Notes: generated by a model from the sequence alone, not told the origin. Counted from the first letter of the stretch, positions 36,744 to 46,418 are shown. The stretch: DNA of 64,000 bases from Stieleria maiorica (GCF_008035925.1 NZ_CP036264.1:3468443-3532442), one strand, 5' to 3'. Numbers and translations: made by a program.

Positions 36744-37631
36744 CTAGCGGCGGAACACGCCATACTTGACGATGCACCACAGAGCCCCGACGCCGTCGCG
36801 CCAGCCGATTTTTTTGCCCTCGTCGTACCAGCGGTGCTGGTAGCGGATCGGACGCTCGGTGAACCGCAATCCCAACCGCGCCAACCTTGCCGTCAGTTCG
36901 ATCTCGATCCCGAAGCGATTCTCCCGCAGATCGGGCATGATCCGCAGCAGGTGTTTCCGCGGGACCATCTTGTAACACGTCTCGACGTCGCTCAAGCGAA
37001 TCCCGATGGCGATGCTTGCCAACAGCGTGATGAACGCGTTGATCGTTTGATGCCACCAGGGCGAGAGCTGGCGATCATAGTGACCGTAGCGTGTCCCATA
37101 CGCCACGTCGGCCTCGCCGGCAACGAGCGGTTGCAGCAGGTCGCGAAAGTCCGATGGGTCGTATTCGCGATCGGCGTCCTGGATGACCACGATGTCACCG
37201 GTCGCTCGCTCGAACCCACTGCGAATCGCGGCGCCCTTGCCGCGATTCTTTTCGTGCGCGATCACGATCACATCGGGATCTTGTTCCAGCGACGACATCG
37301 CTTCTAATGTTCCATCTTTGCTGCCGTCGTCCACCAAGATGATTTGCAGCGGTAATCCGGTCGCGCGAAGCCGATCCACGACCGCTGCGACCGTTCCGCT
37401 TTCATTGAAGACGGGCACGACAACCGATAGCAAAAAGCCCTCGGGCAACTCAAAGATGGCGAGTTTGCGACAAACATCGCGCCCCAATTCTGAACGCATC
37501 TTGCGGACATAGTCGGTGCGCCAATACACGCTACGGTTCGCAATGCCATCGGAACCATCCAAAGCCGCCGATGACTGCCAGGGCACAGGATCGGACAGCG
37601 AATCATCGTCGGGGTCAGACATGAAGTTCAT
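36744..37631 (-). CDS. Family 2 glycosyltransferase
   Basis: A 295-residue GT2 enzyme. After about 65 variable residues the GT-A domain starts with LSVVVPVFNESGTVAAVVDR and continues with IILVDDGSKDGT, ekNRGKGAAIRSGFERATGD and VVIQDADREYDP (the DxD metal site). It then has YGTRYGHYDR and RLSDVETCYKMVPRK, as in the DPM1/polyprenyl-phosphate mannosyltransferase-like group. No extended membrane region is present, so it is probably cytoplasmic or peripheral. It transfers a sugar from a nucleotide donor, likely to a lipid carrier; substrate unknown. No linked sugar genes. Confidence 0.92.
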   Translation of the reverse strand: MNFMSDPDDDSLSDPVPWQSSAALDGSDGIANRSVYWRTDYVRKMRSELGRDVCRKLAIFELPEGFLLSVVVPVFNESGTVAAVVDRLRATGLPLQIILVDDGSKDGTLEAMSSLEQDPDVIVIAHEKNRGKGAAIRSGFERATGDIVVIQDADREYDPSDFRDLLQPLVAGEADVAYGTRYGHYDRQLSPWWHQTINAFITLLASIAIGIRLSDVETCYKMVPRKHLLRIMPDLRENRFGIEIELTARLARLGLRFTERPIRYQHRWYDEGKKIGWRDGVGALWCIVKYGVFRR

Positions 37632-37899
37632 CGAGCGGATGTGAGCGGTGCCGGTGTACGGATAATGGTAGCTGATCCAACCAAGTTTTCCATGTCGGTC
37701 GATTTAAAGAAGCGTCTGTGGATTTAAATCCGTGTCTGTCGATCGAATGATTTGTTGGCCGGGTTCACTAAAATCCGATCGCTCGGATCAGACACCGATC
37801 GGTCGCAACGATCGAGAACCGGCACGATCGAATCACAAAAAAAAATCGATGTGTTTGGATGCGGAATTCGCGAGACTTTCAACAACTCTCGTTCACTAC

Positions 37900-38465
37900 T
37901 CTGCACAGTCGTCAAACTTTGTTGTTGACATTCGAATCGAAGATCGCCACATTTCTCACACCGCTGTGGTTGTGGAAAAGTTGTTCACGACGGCGCAGCA
38001 ACTTTTTGACTTCTCACTCTTGCACGGGAGACGTTTTGTCGTGAGTCGACAAACACGTTTGCGAAATCCGGTTTCGCTTTGTGCGATCAAAACAATTCCC
38101 CTGGATGATCTCTCAGGTGGACCGCCCGGCGTCACGTAAGCCGACCCATCACAAGAGCCTGGCAGGAACACCGGCTCGCCCGGGACAGGTGAAAAATGGG
38201 GCACAAAAACAATCAGCTGAAATTGACGAAGGACGCGTCAGCTTCAGAGCAGCCTCGGCGGATGTAGCGAGGCTGTTGATTCCTGGAAGACGGCACCGAT
38301 TGGAATCGCCGGCAAGTCAAACCCCGGATTTGCAACAGGGAATGTAACTTCCAACTTTGTCATTGATAGTCGGTTGCCCGGATCTCGGCCATGGATGTGC
38401 CGGACCGGTCTGCTAAATGACAAAAAACTGGGCCGCCCCTCATGGAAGAGGGCGGCCTTTTTTTT
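37900..38465 (+). ncRNA. Candidate structured non-coding RNA or long leader ending in an intrinsic terminator
   Basis: Local hairpins are visible at 37976-38006 (AAAAGTTG with CAACTTTT), 38035-38053 (TTTGTCG with CGACAAA) and 38250-38275 (CAGCCTCG with CGAGGCTG). A near-perfect rho-independent terminator closes the region at 38431-38465. A TTGACA box at 37925-37930 is a possible -35, but the matching -10 is weak. No protein gene ends here on the plus strand, so the terminator needs an RNA product. I checked by eye for tmRNA, RNase P, SRP and 6S landmarks and found none. The 5' end is a guess. Confidence 0.35.
38431..38465 (+). terminator. Strong intrinsic terminator
   Basis: GGCCGCCC (38431-38438) pairs perfectly with GGGCGGCC (38450-38457), loop of 11 nt, followed at once by eight T. 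It is the best terminator in the window and ends no recognised plus-strand gene. Confidence 0.88.
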
Positions 38466-38558
38466 GCGCTGATGGAAGCTCGCTGCCGATCGGTTTACGG
38501 GTAGTGGACGAGGCGACGAGTCCATTCGCATTTCGCACTGCGTGGACAGGCCGCGTAA

Positions 38559-38583
38559 GCAAGGGGCGCGTGTGGCCCCTTGC
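38559..38583 (-). terminator. Hairpin downstream of the M16 protease gene
   Basis: GCAAGGGGC (38559-38567) and GCCCCTTGC (38575-38583) form a perfect 9-bp stem with a 7-nt loop, about 45 nt past the stop of the leftward M16 gene. There is no U-tract, so it may protect the transcript end rather than terminate. Confidence 0.4.
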
Positions 38584-38626
38584 GTATGCGTCGGGCTAGC
38601 ATCAGCAAGCCGCCCGCGAGTTTCCG

Positions 38627-41446
38627 CTACGGCGATTCTTGGTCGGCCGCTTCGGATTCGAAATCGCCGGCGACCGCCTTGACCAGCTTATCCCAATCGA
38701 CGTAGCGGCGGATCGCGTCATTGACGCTTTCAATACTCGCCGATTCGATCCGTTGGTCGTGCTCGGCCGCTGCCTTCATGGTGCGATCCAAAAACATGGT
38801 CTGGATCAATTCACTCGCCAGCGACCCGTCGTTGGCGCGTCGGACGCGTTCGGCCTGCAGGTACGCGGATTTTGCCTTGGTCAATTCGTCCTCGGTCACG
38901 CCTTCGTCTCTCAGCCGCACGATCTCTTCACGCATCACTTCCATCAAACGGTCTTTATTCTCCGGGTTGGTGATCGCATAGATCGTCAAATCGACGCGGT
39001 CGTCTTTGGCCCGGGCACTCAATCCGCTCCGCACGGTGTACGAGAGTCCTTCTTGCTGGCGGACTCGGTCGGCCAGGCGGCTGCTCAGCCCACCGCCGCC
39101 AAGAATAAAATTCCCCAGCACCAGCGGAGCGTAGGCGGGGTCGGTATCGGCCAAGTCCATCTGCAGCGACGAGTAGAAAAACGCATTGGCTTTGTCCGGT
39201 GTGCTGATCGTTGCCAGCGATCCGTCCGCGTCGGAATTCGCCGGTCGATCGACGCGAACGTAGCGCACATCCGATTCCCAGCCGCTGAGAATCTTTTCGA
39301 TCTGCGACTTCATTTCATCGGCGTCGAAATCGCCGACAATGGAAAGCTCGCCGATGTTTCCGCCGACCAGCTCGTCGTACAGCGACTTGACCTCATCGAT
39401 CGTGACCGACTGGTACATCGCGATCTCTTCGTCCAAGGTCTGGACGTATCGAATGTCATCTTTGCCATAGGGAGAAAGCTCCCGCTTGACCGCGCGAGCG
39501 GCCAGCGCCGTCGGTTCGCTGGCGCTCTGTTGCAGCCCGGTGACCACCTGCCGCTTGATGACCTCCAATTCATCGCCGCTCAGCCGCGGGTGTCGCAGCA
39601 CGTCGCCGACGAGGGTAATCACGTCGCCCAAATACTCGCGTTTGGTCTTCAGGGAAAGCTGCAACAAGCCGGGTGTGCTGAAGAGCTGCATCTCGGCGCG
39701 TAACCGAGTCAATTCATCTTGCAAGGCCTGGTAGTCCAGCGACTCAGTGCCACGGGCCATCAGGATGCCCAACAGTTCGACCGCACCCAAGCGATCGATC
39801 ATCGTTTCCGCGGTGCCGAAACGAAGCGTCAAATACAAAGCCACCGATCCGCCGCGCGTTTGCTTCGGCAGTAGTGCGTACTCGATCCCGTTGTCGAGCT
39901 TGCCCCGCAGCGTTCGCTCCTCGATTTTGATCGGATCCGGATCGAACTGTTCGCCGGCCTGAATGGTGTCGCGTCCTTTGTAGTCTTTCAGCTTGGCCAG
40001 AAGATCAGGCGACTCGGGGATTTCGACGCGTTGGGCATTTTCGCTGGGGATGAACAACCCGACGGTTCGATTGTTCCGAACCAGATACTTCTGGGCGGCT
40101 TGCTGTACCTTTTCCGCATTCAGCTCTTCGACGACGTCGCGGAACAGGAAGTAAAGTCGCCAATCGCCTTGGGCCGCCCATTCGCTCAGCGAGACGGCCA
40201 GCTTGTCGGTGTTGGCGGCTTCCAGCTCACGCTGCTTGAGGATTTGCTGCTTGGCGCGCTCGACCTCCTGCTCGGTGATCGGGTTCTCTTCGAACGAATC
40301 CTCCAGCACCGCAATCAATTCGGCACGAGCGGTTTCGATGGAGTGGTCTTCGGGGACCTCGGCGATCGCCATCAGCAAACCGGGTTCGGCAAAGGCGTAG
40401 GCGAGCGTATAGACATTGCTGGCGATCTTGGTTTCAACAAGATTCTTGTAAAGCCTGCCGCTGGGCTCATCCCCCAGTACGATCGCAAGTGCTTTGACGG
40501 CGGCAAAATCCGGGTGGCTGCCGGAGGGGACGTGGTACGTGGCACCAGCCAACTGAACGTCGCCGACGCGCCGCAGCACAACGGTTCGTTCACCATCCTG
40601 GGGCGGTTCAGTCGTGTAGGTCGGGTCGATCGGCGTGTCAGGGGCGACGAGGTCGCCGAACGTGTCGCCGATCATTTCGATCGCCGATGACTCGTCGAAT
40701 TTCCCGGCCACGATCAACAGGATGTTGTCGGGGCGATAATACTTGCGATAAAAGCGTCGCAGACTGACGACCGGCACACGTTCGATGTCGCTGCGGTTGC
40801 CGATGGTCGATTGCCCGTAGTTGTGCCAATCGTAGGCCGTCGATTGCATGCGTTGCATCAAGACGCGAAAGGGCGAGTTTTCACCGCGTTCGAATTCATT
40901 GCGGACAACCGTCATTTCGCTTTCCAGGTCTTCGCCCTTGATGAAGCTGTTCATCAAACGGTCGGCTTCCAGTTCCAAGGCGAATCGCAGATTCTCTTCG
41001 CTGGCCGGCAGCGTCTCGTAGTAATTGGTGCGATCGACCCAGGTGGTGCCGTTAAAATTCGCCCCACGCTCGGTCAGGTCCTTGGGGATCGCCGGGTGAG
41101 CCGGGGTCCCCTTGAACAGCATGTGCTCCAGCAGGTGTGCCATCCCGGCTTCGCCGTACCCTTCATGCCGGGAACCGACGAAGACGGTCATATTGACTGT
41201 CACGACCTCCTTGCTGTCGTCGGGAAAGAGCAGCACGCGGACGCCGTTTTCCAGCTTGTATTCTGAGATGCCTTCGATTTCGGTGACTTTCATCAGTTCC
41301 TTCGGTGATTGTTCACCGTCATTTTGGTTGGTTTCGGTCGACGTTTCGGCGGCCGCACCGTCTTGCCCGGCGGCAGCGCCGAGCATCAGGGACAGTGTGA
41401 CGACGCAGGACGCGGCCATAGGGCGGATGATTCGCTTCACTTTCAA
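38627..41446 (-). CDS. M16-family zinc metallopeptidase, secreted
   Basis: A 939-residue insulinase/pitrilysin-type protease with a signal peptide (PMAASCVVTLSLMLGAAAG). The inverted zinc motif HxxEH is HLLEH (His104, Glu107, His108) within GMAHLLEHMLFKGTPAH, with a downstream Glu in VVRNEFERGENSPF. Two M16 halves are present: the first active, the second (about 500-939) beginning with GKLDNGIEYALLPK and lacking HxxEH. This matches the usual two-domain form, where the halves clamp unfolded peptides. It acts in the periplasm or at the cell surface. The gene is alone, with a possible terminator hairpin downstream. Confidence 0.93.
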   Translation of the reverse strand: MKVKRIIRPMAASCVVTLSLMLGAAAGQDGAAAETSTETNQNDGEQSPKELMKVTEIEGISEYKLENGVRVLLFPDDSKEVVTVNMTVFVGSRHEGYGEAGMAHLLEHMLFKGTPAHPAIPKDLTERGANFNGTTWVDRTNYYETLPASEENLRFALELEADRLMNSFIKGEDLESEMTVVRNEFERGENSPFRVLMQRMQSTAYDWHNYGQSTIGNRSDIERVPVVSLRRFYRKYYRPDNILLIVAGKFDESSAIEMIGDTFGDLVAPDTPIDPTYTTEPPQDGERTVVLRRVGDVQLAGATYHVPSGSHPDFAAVKALAIVLGDEPSGRLYKNLVETKIASNVYTLAYAFAEPGLLMAIAEVPEDHSIETARAELIAVLEDSFEENPITEQEVERAKQQILKQRELEAANTDKLAVSLSEWAAQGDWRLYFLFRDVVEELNAEKVQQAAQKYLVRNNRTVGLFIPSENAQRVEIPESPDLLAKLKDYKGRDTIQAGEQFDPDPIKIEERTLRGKLDNGIEYALLPKQTRGGSVALYLTLRFGTAETMIDRLGAVELLGILMARGTESLDYQALQDELTRLRAEMQLFSTPGLLQLSLKTKREYLGDVITLVGDVLRHPRLSGDELEVIKRQVVTGLQQSASEPTALAARAVKRELSPYGKDDIRYVQTLDEEIAMYQSVTIDEVKSLYDELVGGNIGELSIVGDFDADEMKSQIEKILSGWESDVRYVRVDRPANSDADGSLATISTPDKANAFFYSSLQMDLADTDPAYAPLVLGNFILGGGGLSSRLADRVRQQEGLSYTVRSGLSARAKDDRVDLTIYAITNPENKDRLMEVMREEIVRLRDEGVTEDELTKAKSAYLQAERVRRANDGSLASELIQTMFLDRTMKAAAEHDQRIESASIESVNDAIRRYVDWDKLVKAVAGDFESEAADQESP

Positions 41447-41653
41447 ACTCCGTCTTTTCCAGTTTCGATTGGACCGGCATGTCGCGATCGCATGATTGAG
41501 TCATTGCGGGTATTGTATCGCAGGGGCCGGCTGGACATAGCTGGGGATGCGATCCGGCGCCCGGCAGCCAAACTGGTATCGCCCGGTCGGCCGGACCTAC
41601 CGAAGCGCGTGGGGCACCGATCTGCGTCCGATGCCCCAAAATTCACAGGAACC

Positions 41654-41989
41654 ATGGAACCAGATTCCCAAAACACATGGATCGATGTCGCCAGCGCCGA
41701 CCGGCTTTCCGACGGCCAGGCGATCGAAGTGGTGGTGGGCGAGCACATCATCGCGATCTTCCGAGATGGCGATTCGCTGTATGCAATTGACGGGTTGTGC
41801 GCGCATCAAGGCGGCCCGGTCGCCAAAGGAGAACTGTCCCAGACCGACGCGGGAAAGACCTGCGTGACCTGCCCCTGGCACGGTTGGCAATACGAGCTGG
41901 CCACCGGAATCCAAACGGTCAACCGCCAACCCCTCCAGCGGACCTTCCCGGTGCGCGAGAAAGACGGCCGGTTGGAGGTCCAGATCTAG
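41654..41989 (+). CDS. Rieske [2Fe-2S] ferredoxin (NirD-like)
   Basis: A 111-residue protein. I chose the ATG at 41654, which has AGGA 7-10 nt upstream; the longer open frame starting at 41309 overlaps the protease gene and is unsupported. The cluster motifs are CAHQGG (Cys-x-His) and CPWHGWQYEL (Cys-x2-His), within a small Rieske domain with EVVVGEHIIAIFRDGDSLYA. It looks like the stand-alone NirD/BphF-type electron carrier, but no oxygenase or nitrite reductase gene lies nearby, so its partner is unknown. Confidence 0.9.
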   Translation: MEPDSQNTWIDVASADRLSDGQAIEVVVGEHIIAIFRDGDSLYAIDGLCAHQGGPVAKGELSQTDAGKTCVTCPWHGWQYELATGIQTVNRQPLQRTFPVREKDGRLEVQI

Positions 41990-42460
41990 GCATTGCAGAG
42001 CGAGGCGTTCCCACGAGACAGCGGACGCAATTCCGGCACTTGCGATGGACCGTCCACTGACAGACCGCTCAAAAGTGCCGAGTCCGTGTTGTGGGCCTGA
42101 CCGCCGCGGTGAATGGCCCTGAAGATCGATAGGACGAATACGACAGATGGGACCTATCAGTCCTATGTGTCCTATTGGTCTCATCGCAGAATCGTTGCTC
42201 CGACCAAAATGCAACGGCAAATCATTGGGGGCAAAACAGTTTTAGGTTGTGATCGTTTTGCTCCCATCGTTTTGCCCCCATCGTTTAGCCCATTGTTCGT
42301 TATCCCATCATGTAACACACACTGAACACCGGCGATGCCTCGGTCGCTTCGACCGCTGCGCTGAAATTGCTTGAGAATTGGTTGGCGAGGCGTCAAACTG
42401 AGGCACGATCTCACGAAATCCTTGCGATTCCCCACCTCCCCCTCGCCTGGTTGCAGCCGA
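41990..42460. other. Intergenic region with repeats
   Basis: About 470 bp without a supported gene. It contains repeated short GGACCTAT/AGTCCTAT/TGTCCTAT units (about 42130-42180) and an inverted pair of the 14-nt G-rich repeat at 42225-42293. The promoter for the sulfatase-hydrolase gene must be in the right part. Confidence 0.5.
42225..42293. repeat. G-rich 14-nt repeat, inverted pair
   Basis: ATTGGGGGCAAAAC on the left faces GTTTTGCTCCCATC and GTTTTGCCCCCATC on the right, forming a long hairpin. Member of the same family as 26577 and 45017. Confidence 0.7.
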
Positions 42461-44896
42461 ATGTCCACGCGTTTTCCGCGACGTCCCATCGTTACACAGG
42501 CAGTCTTCGCCACTGCATTCCTTTTCACGCTGTGCGTCGCTCCGGCAGTCCTCCGGGCCGAATCGACCAAGCGTCCCAACATCGTCTTGATCCTGGCCGA
42601 CGATTTGGGGTTCTCTGATCTGGGTTGCTACGGCGGCGAGATCCAGACGCCGAACTTGGATGCACTGGCGGACAACGGATTGCGCTTCACCCAGTTCTAC
42701 AACACCGGGCGGTGTTGGCCGACGCGCGGTTCGATGCTGACGGGCTACTATGCCCAACAGATTCGACGTGACTTTTTGCCGGGAGTCCCCAGTGGCGGCG
42801 GCAACCGTGGCCTGCGACCCGATTGGGCCGTGCTGCTTCCGCAGATGCTGTCTCAGGTCGGCTATCGCTCCTACCACACCGGTAAATGGCACATCGATAG
42901 CACGCCGACCAAATGCGGCTTCGACAAAACGTCACTCAACCAAGTGGGACGCTATTTCAGCCCCAAGCTGGACGCCAACGAAAAACCGAAGCAGCCGCTG
43001 GAGTTCCGCGATGATGAGTACCTGACCAGCTCGATGGCTGACGACGCGGTTGAAAACTTGAAGGAACACGCCGCACAGCACGCCGAAGAGCCGTTCTTTC
43101 AATACCTGGCTTTCACCGCGCCCCACTTTCCGCTGCACGCCCTGCCCGAAGACATCGCGGTCTACGCCGACACCTACACCGACGGCTGGGATTCGATCCG
43201 CAAACAACGCTGGCAACGGATGCAGGCGATGGGGATTTTGGATCCTGAAACCGCCAATCGCGTTTCATCGGTCGAACGCGACCTGGGGCCTCCGTATCAC
43301 TTTCCCGAAGCCTTTGAGATCCTGGGTGAGGGAGAAACCAATCGGCCTGTTCCGTGGAATCAATTGACGGACAAACAGAAATCATTCCAGGCGACCAAGA
43401 TGGCGATCCATGCGGCCATGGTCCATCGAATGGACATCGCCATCGGACGGGTCTTGGATCAAGTCCGGTCGATGGGTTGTTGGGACGACACGATCGTCAT
43501 GTTCCTGTCCGACAACGGGGCGAGCGCCGAAATCATGGTCCGTGGCGATGGGCACGATCCCAACGAGCCACCGGGGTCGGCACTGACGTATCTTTGCCTG
43601 GGGCCCGGTTGGTCGACGACCTGCAACACCCCGTTTCGCCGCCACAAAACGTGGACGCATGAAGGCGGGATCGCGACGCCGTTCATCGTTTCCTGGCCCA
43701 ATCGAATCAAGGACGACGGCCAATTCCGACGCAATCCCCAGCATGTCATCGACGTCGCCGCAACGCTGCTCGAACTGACCGGCGCGACGCATCCGGATGG
43801 CGCCCCTGCACCGCCTGGGATCAGTTTCCTGGCGGACCTGGACGCGCAACACTCGGCCGAAGAGCGAACGCTTTGGTGGTACCACGACGGACATCGAGCG
43901 ATCCGGCAGGGCCGCTGGAAAGCGGTTTCACCGGTCGGTGAGCCATGGGAATTGTACGACCTTTCGAACGATCGGATCGAATCCGTCGATCTCGCGTTGC
44001 CGCATGCCGAGAAGCTGGCCGAATTGGTTGCCGCTTGGGAGAAGCAACTTGCCGAATCGGTTGAACTTGCCACCGAAGATCTGTCAGCTCAGGATCTGAG
44101 CAAAGGATCCCGATGGACGCGTCAATCCGACGTGATGTCCAAGGCCCAGCAAGCCGGGCGGATCAAACGCTCGCAGGTGTTGCCCGGCGGTGAAACGTTC
44201 TTTGTCGCCGACCGCCACGCGTTTCTGATGAAGCCTGATTCGCCGGCAAAGTCCAAACTGGGAATGCCCTGGATTTTCTATGCCCCCGCCCTGTCTCGAT
44301 ACCCCGACAAGCACGAGCAATGGATGCACCGGCAATTCCTCAATGCCGGCATCGCGGTCGCGGGAATCGATGTGGGTGAAGCCTACGGTAGCCCGCACAG
44401 TCAACCATTCTTCGACGCCCTGTACGACGAAATGGTCTCGCGAGGCTACAGCACCAAGCCGGCATTGTTGGGCCGAAGCCGTGGCGGGTTGTACGTCAGC
44501 CGGTTCGCGATCGAACGTCCCGAGCGCGTCGCGGCGATCGGCGGGATCTACCCGGTGCTCGACTACACCAGCTATCCGGGCGTCGAACGCGCCGCACCGG
44601 TCTATGGGGTCACGCCGGAAGCATTAGAGCAGCGACAGCAGGAACTGAACCCTGCGAAGAACTTGAACGTGGTCGCCGAAGCGGGGATCCCGGTTTACGT
44701 GATTCATGGAACCGAAGACCGCGTGGTTCCGATCGAGCGGAATTCGGCGGTGTTGGAATCGGCCTACAAATCGGCCGGCAATGAAGCCGCGATCACGTTG
44801 GAGCGTGTCGATGGGCAAGGCCACAATTTCTGGGAAGGTTTCTTCCGCAGCCAAAAGTTAGTCGACTTCGTAATCGATGCTGCAAAGGGTGACTGA
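42461..44896 (+). CDS. Secreted sulfatase fused to an alpha/beta hydrolase
   Basis: An 811-residue protein from the ATG at 42461, which starts a signal peptide (AVFATAFLFTLCVAPAVLRA); 30 upstream codons are open but unlikely. Residues 38-540 are a type I sulfatase: NIVLILADDLGFSDLGCYGG, formylglycine site CWPTR (Cys85), SYHTGKWHID and MFLSDNGASAE. Residues about 570-811 are an alpha/beta hydrolase with nucleophile motif GRSRGG (Ser673), acid in HGTEDRVVP and His in GQGHNFW. Two catalytic domains in one secreted chain suggest removal of sulfate plus an ester group (for example acetyl) from one polysaccharide; this is inference. No related genes flank it. Confidence 0.9.
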   Translation: MSTRFPRRPIVTQAVFATAFLFTLCVAPAVLRAESTKRPNIVLILADDLGFSDLGCYGGEIQTPNLDALADNGLRFTQFYNTGRCWPTRGSMLTGYYAQQIRRDFLPGVPSGGGNRGLRPDWAVLLPQMLSQVGYRSYHTGKWHIDSTPTKCGFDKTSLNQVGRYFSPKLDANEKPKQPLEFRDDEYLTSSMADDAVENLKEHAAQHAEEPFFQYLAFTAPHFPLHALPEDIAVYADTYTDGWDSIRKQRWQRMQAMGILDPETANRVSSVERDLGPPYHFPEAFEILGEGETNRPVPWNQLTDKQKSFQATKMAIHAAMVHRMDIAIGRVLDQVRSMGCWDDTIVMFLSDNGASAEIMVRGDGHDPNEPPGSALTYLCLGPGWSTTCNTPFRRHKTWTHEGGIATPFIVSWPNRIKDDGQFRRNPQHVIDVAATLLELTGATHPDGAPAPPGISFLADLDAQHSAEERTLWWYHDGHRAIRQGRWKAVSPVGEPWELYDLSNDRIESVDLALPHAEKLAELVAAWEKQLAESVELATEDLSAQDLSKGSRWTRQSDVMSKAQQAGRIKRSQVLPGGETFFVADRHAFLMKPDSPAKSKLGMPWIFYAPALSRYPDKHEQWMHRQFLNAGIAVAGIDVGEAYGSPHSQPFFDALYDEMVSRGYSTKPALLGRSRGGLYVSRFAIERPERVAAIGGIYPVLDYTSYPGVERAAPVYGVTPEALEQRQQELNPAKNLNVVAEAGIPVYVIHGTEDRVVPIERNSAVLESAYKSAGNEAAITLERVDGQGHNFWEGFFRSQKLVDFVIDAAKGD

Positions 44897-45016
44897 GTAG
44901 GGCATGCTGTGCATGCCATGGCGTCCGTTTTCCTACCCAAAAAATCTTCCTGCCTCTCCGACCAGCCACCACGCTCTGTCATCGGCGGTCGTAGCCGGAG
45001 TGAGGCAGCAAGAAGA

Positions 45017-45108
45017 GGGGGCGAAACGATGGGGGCAAAACGATGGGGGCAAAACGATAGAAGGCAGAATGATGTGGGGGCAGAATGATGCGGGGGCAGA
45101 ATGATGGG
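45017..45108 (+). repeat. G-rich 14-nt tandem repeat array
   Basis: GGGGGCGAAACGAT, then two GGGGGCAAAACGAT, a variant, then two GGGGGCAGAATGAT units, in direct tandem. It lies between the convergent sulfatase-hydrolase and EF-hand genes and is the longest array of the family in the window. Confidence 0.75.
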
Positions 45109-45185
45109 AAAGCTAGTCAGCGATCGGTCGGACACGACTGGCGTGACGGGGCTCCGAGTCTGGCTCTGCCGTCTGGCCCGAAGGT

Positions 45186-46313
45186 TCAGTCTTTCTGATT
45201 GGCGATGTACTTGGCCAATTCGATCAGCGAAACGCGTTTGTCATCGTCACCGTCGGCCTGTTTCAAAACGGAGTTGGCGAGCTGGCCAGAAACAGGCGAC
45301 TCGTAGAACTCCGCTTCCTCGATAAACGTGCTTCGATCTTTGTCGTGGCGGGTGAGCAACTTTCTGGCTTCGGCGAGATCGTCGTCGTTAAAGCCGAGTG
45401 ATTTCCGTGTCCGGGCGATCGTCTGTTGGACTTCCGCTTGCGTCAACTGACCGTCTTTGTTTTCGTCAAATTCGTTCAGCGGATTCCCTCTCGCTGTAGC
45501 TCCGAAGACATCCCCGGCGGTGAACTCGGTCTGGTCGATCATGCCGTCGGAGTTTCGGTCGTATCGTTCAAATAGCGAACGCACCTTCGCGAGGTCCGAC
45601 TTGCTCATTCCGGAATCGCGACGGTATTTGGCCAGCATCGTCGCGATTTCCATGATGCCCAGTTTTCCGTCGTCGTTTTCGTCAAATTCTTTCGCGGGCA
45701 GAGGCAGATATGCCCCTTGCTGTTCGTCTTTGTCCAGCTTTTGATCCTTGTCCGCGTCAAGTTTTCGCACCGTGCGAATCGCGGTGACTTGATCGACTTG
45801 CTCGATCCCCATTTCGCGGCGCAATCCGGCCATGTAAGCGAATTGTTTTGCCATTTCGGCAAGCGTGATCACGCCGTCGTGGTTGGCGTCGAATTCTTCA
45901 GGATTGCTCGGCCAGCCGTTCGCGATCTCGTCGGGATCGAGCTGGCCGTTGCCGTTCTTGTCGTGTCGTCGCAAAAACACTTTGGCGTTGTTGATGACCT
46001 GCTGGGTCACTCCCGAATCGTCTCGAATCTTCGCGAATCGGACACACAGTTCCAGGTGCGTTAGTTTGCCGTCGCGGTTGAGATCGTACTGGTCGATTTC
46101 ATCTTGCCAGCGGATCCGCGTTTGTTCGTCTTTGTCGATTGCACCGTCTTCATTGGTGTCGTAAACGGTCATCGAACGCGATGCATCGGTCAGATCGATC
46201 GGCGCGATGACCAATGCGAAGAGATCCGTTTTGTCGCCAGAGAGGATCTGTGCCGGGCACGTGCCGGCAAGCACGGCGGTCGAAAGAGCGATGCAAAGTA
46301 GAGACTTGAGCAT
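45186..46313 (-). CDS. Secreted protein with about ten EF-hand loops
   Basis: A 375-residue exported protein (signal MLKSLLCIALSTAVLAGTCP). Calcium-binding loops of the DxDxDG type recur every 30-40 residues: DTNEDGAIDKDE, DLNRDGKLTHLE, DKNGNGQLDPDE, DANHDGVITLAE, DADKDQKLDKDE, DENDDGKLGIME, DRNSDGMIDQTE, DENKDGQLTQAE, and two looser ones near the C-terminus. Most keep Asp at 1, 3 and 5 and Glu at 12. Such multi-EF-hand proteins are common in planctomycetes; roles in calcium-dependent adhesion or matrix stability are supposed. It has no enzyme domain and no obvious partner gene. Confidence 0.88.
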   Translation of the reverse strand: MLKSLLCIALSTAVLAGTCPAQILSGDKTDLFALVIAPIDLTDASRSMTVYDTNEDGAIDKDEQTRIRWQDEIDQYDLNRDGKLTHLELCVRFAKIRDDSGVTQQVINNAKVFLRRHDKNGNGQLDPDEIANGWPSNPEEFDANHDGVITLAEMAKQFAYMAGLRREMGIEQVDQVTAIRTVRKLDADKDQKLDKDEQQGAYLPLPAKEFDENDDGKLGIMEIATMLAKYRRDSGMSKSDLAKVRSLFERYDRNSDGMIDQTEFTAGDVFGATARGNPLNEFDENKDGQLTQAEVQQTIARTRKSLGFNDDDLAEARKLLTRHDKDRSTFIEEAEFYESPVSGQLANSVLKQADGDDDKRVSLIELAKYIANQKD

Positions 46314-46418
46314 GAGGCACCGAATACGGAATGCGAATCGCGGGGGAGGTTATCCACCCCCGTGATTCTATTCGATTCGGGCGATGCGCTGGGACGTAGC
46401 GAGAACGCTGCGGAAATT

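Larger units (their letters stand above)
37632..38626. other. Long region without a convincing protein gene
   Basis: Almost 1 kb. The longest frame (37732-38139) has no family features, poor codon use for this genome and no ribosome site. The region has lower GC, several hairpins and a strong terminator, treated below as a candidate RNA gene. The right end also holds a hairpin at 38559-38583, just past the M16 protease stop. Confidence 0.5.

Noticed and set aside
37732-38139. 135-residue gene in the long non-coding stretch
   Set aside because: No family feature, poor fit to local codon use, and hairpins run through it.
41309-41653. N-terminal extension of the Rieske protein
   Set aside because: It overlaps the divergent M16 gene and adds low-complexity sequence. 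The ATG at 41654 has a ribosome site and gives a standard-length Rieske protein.
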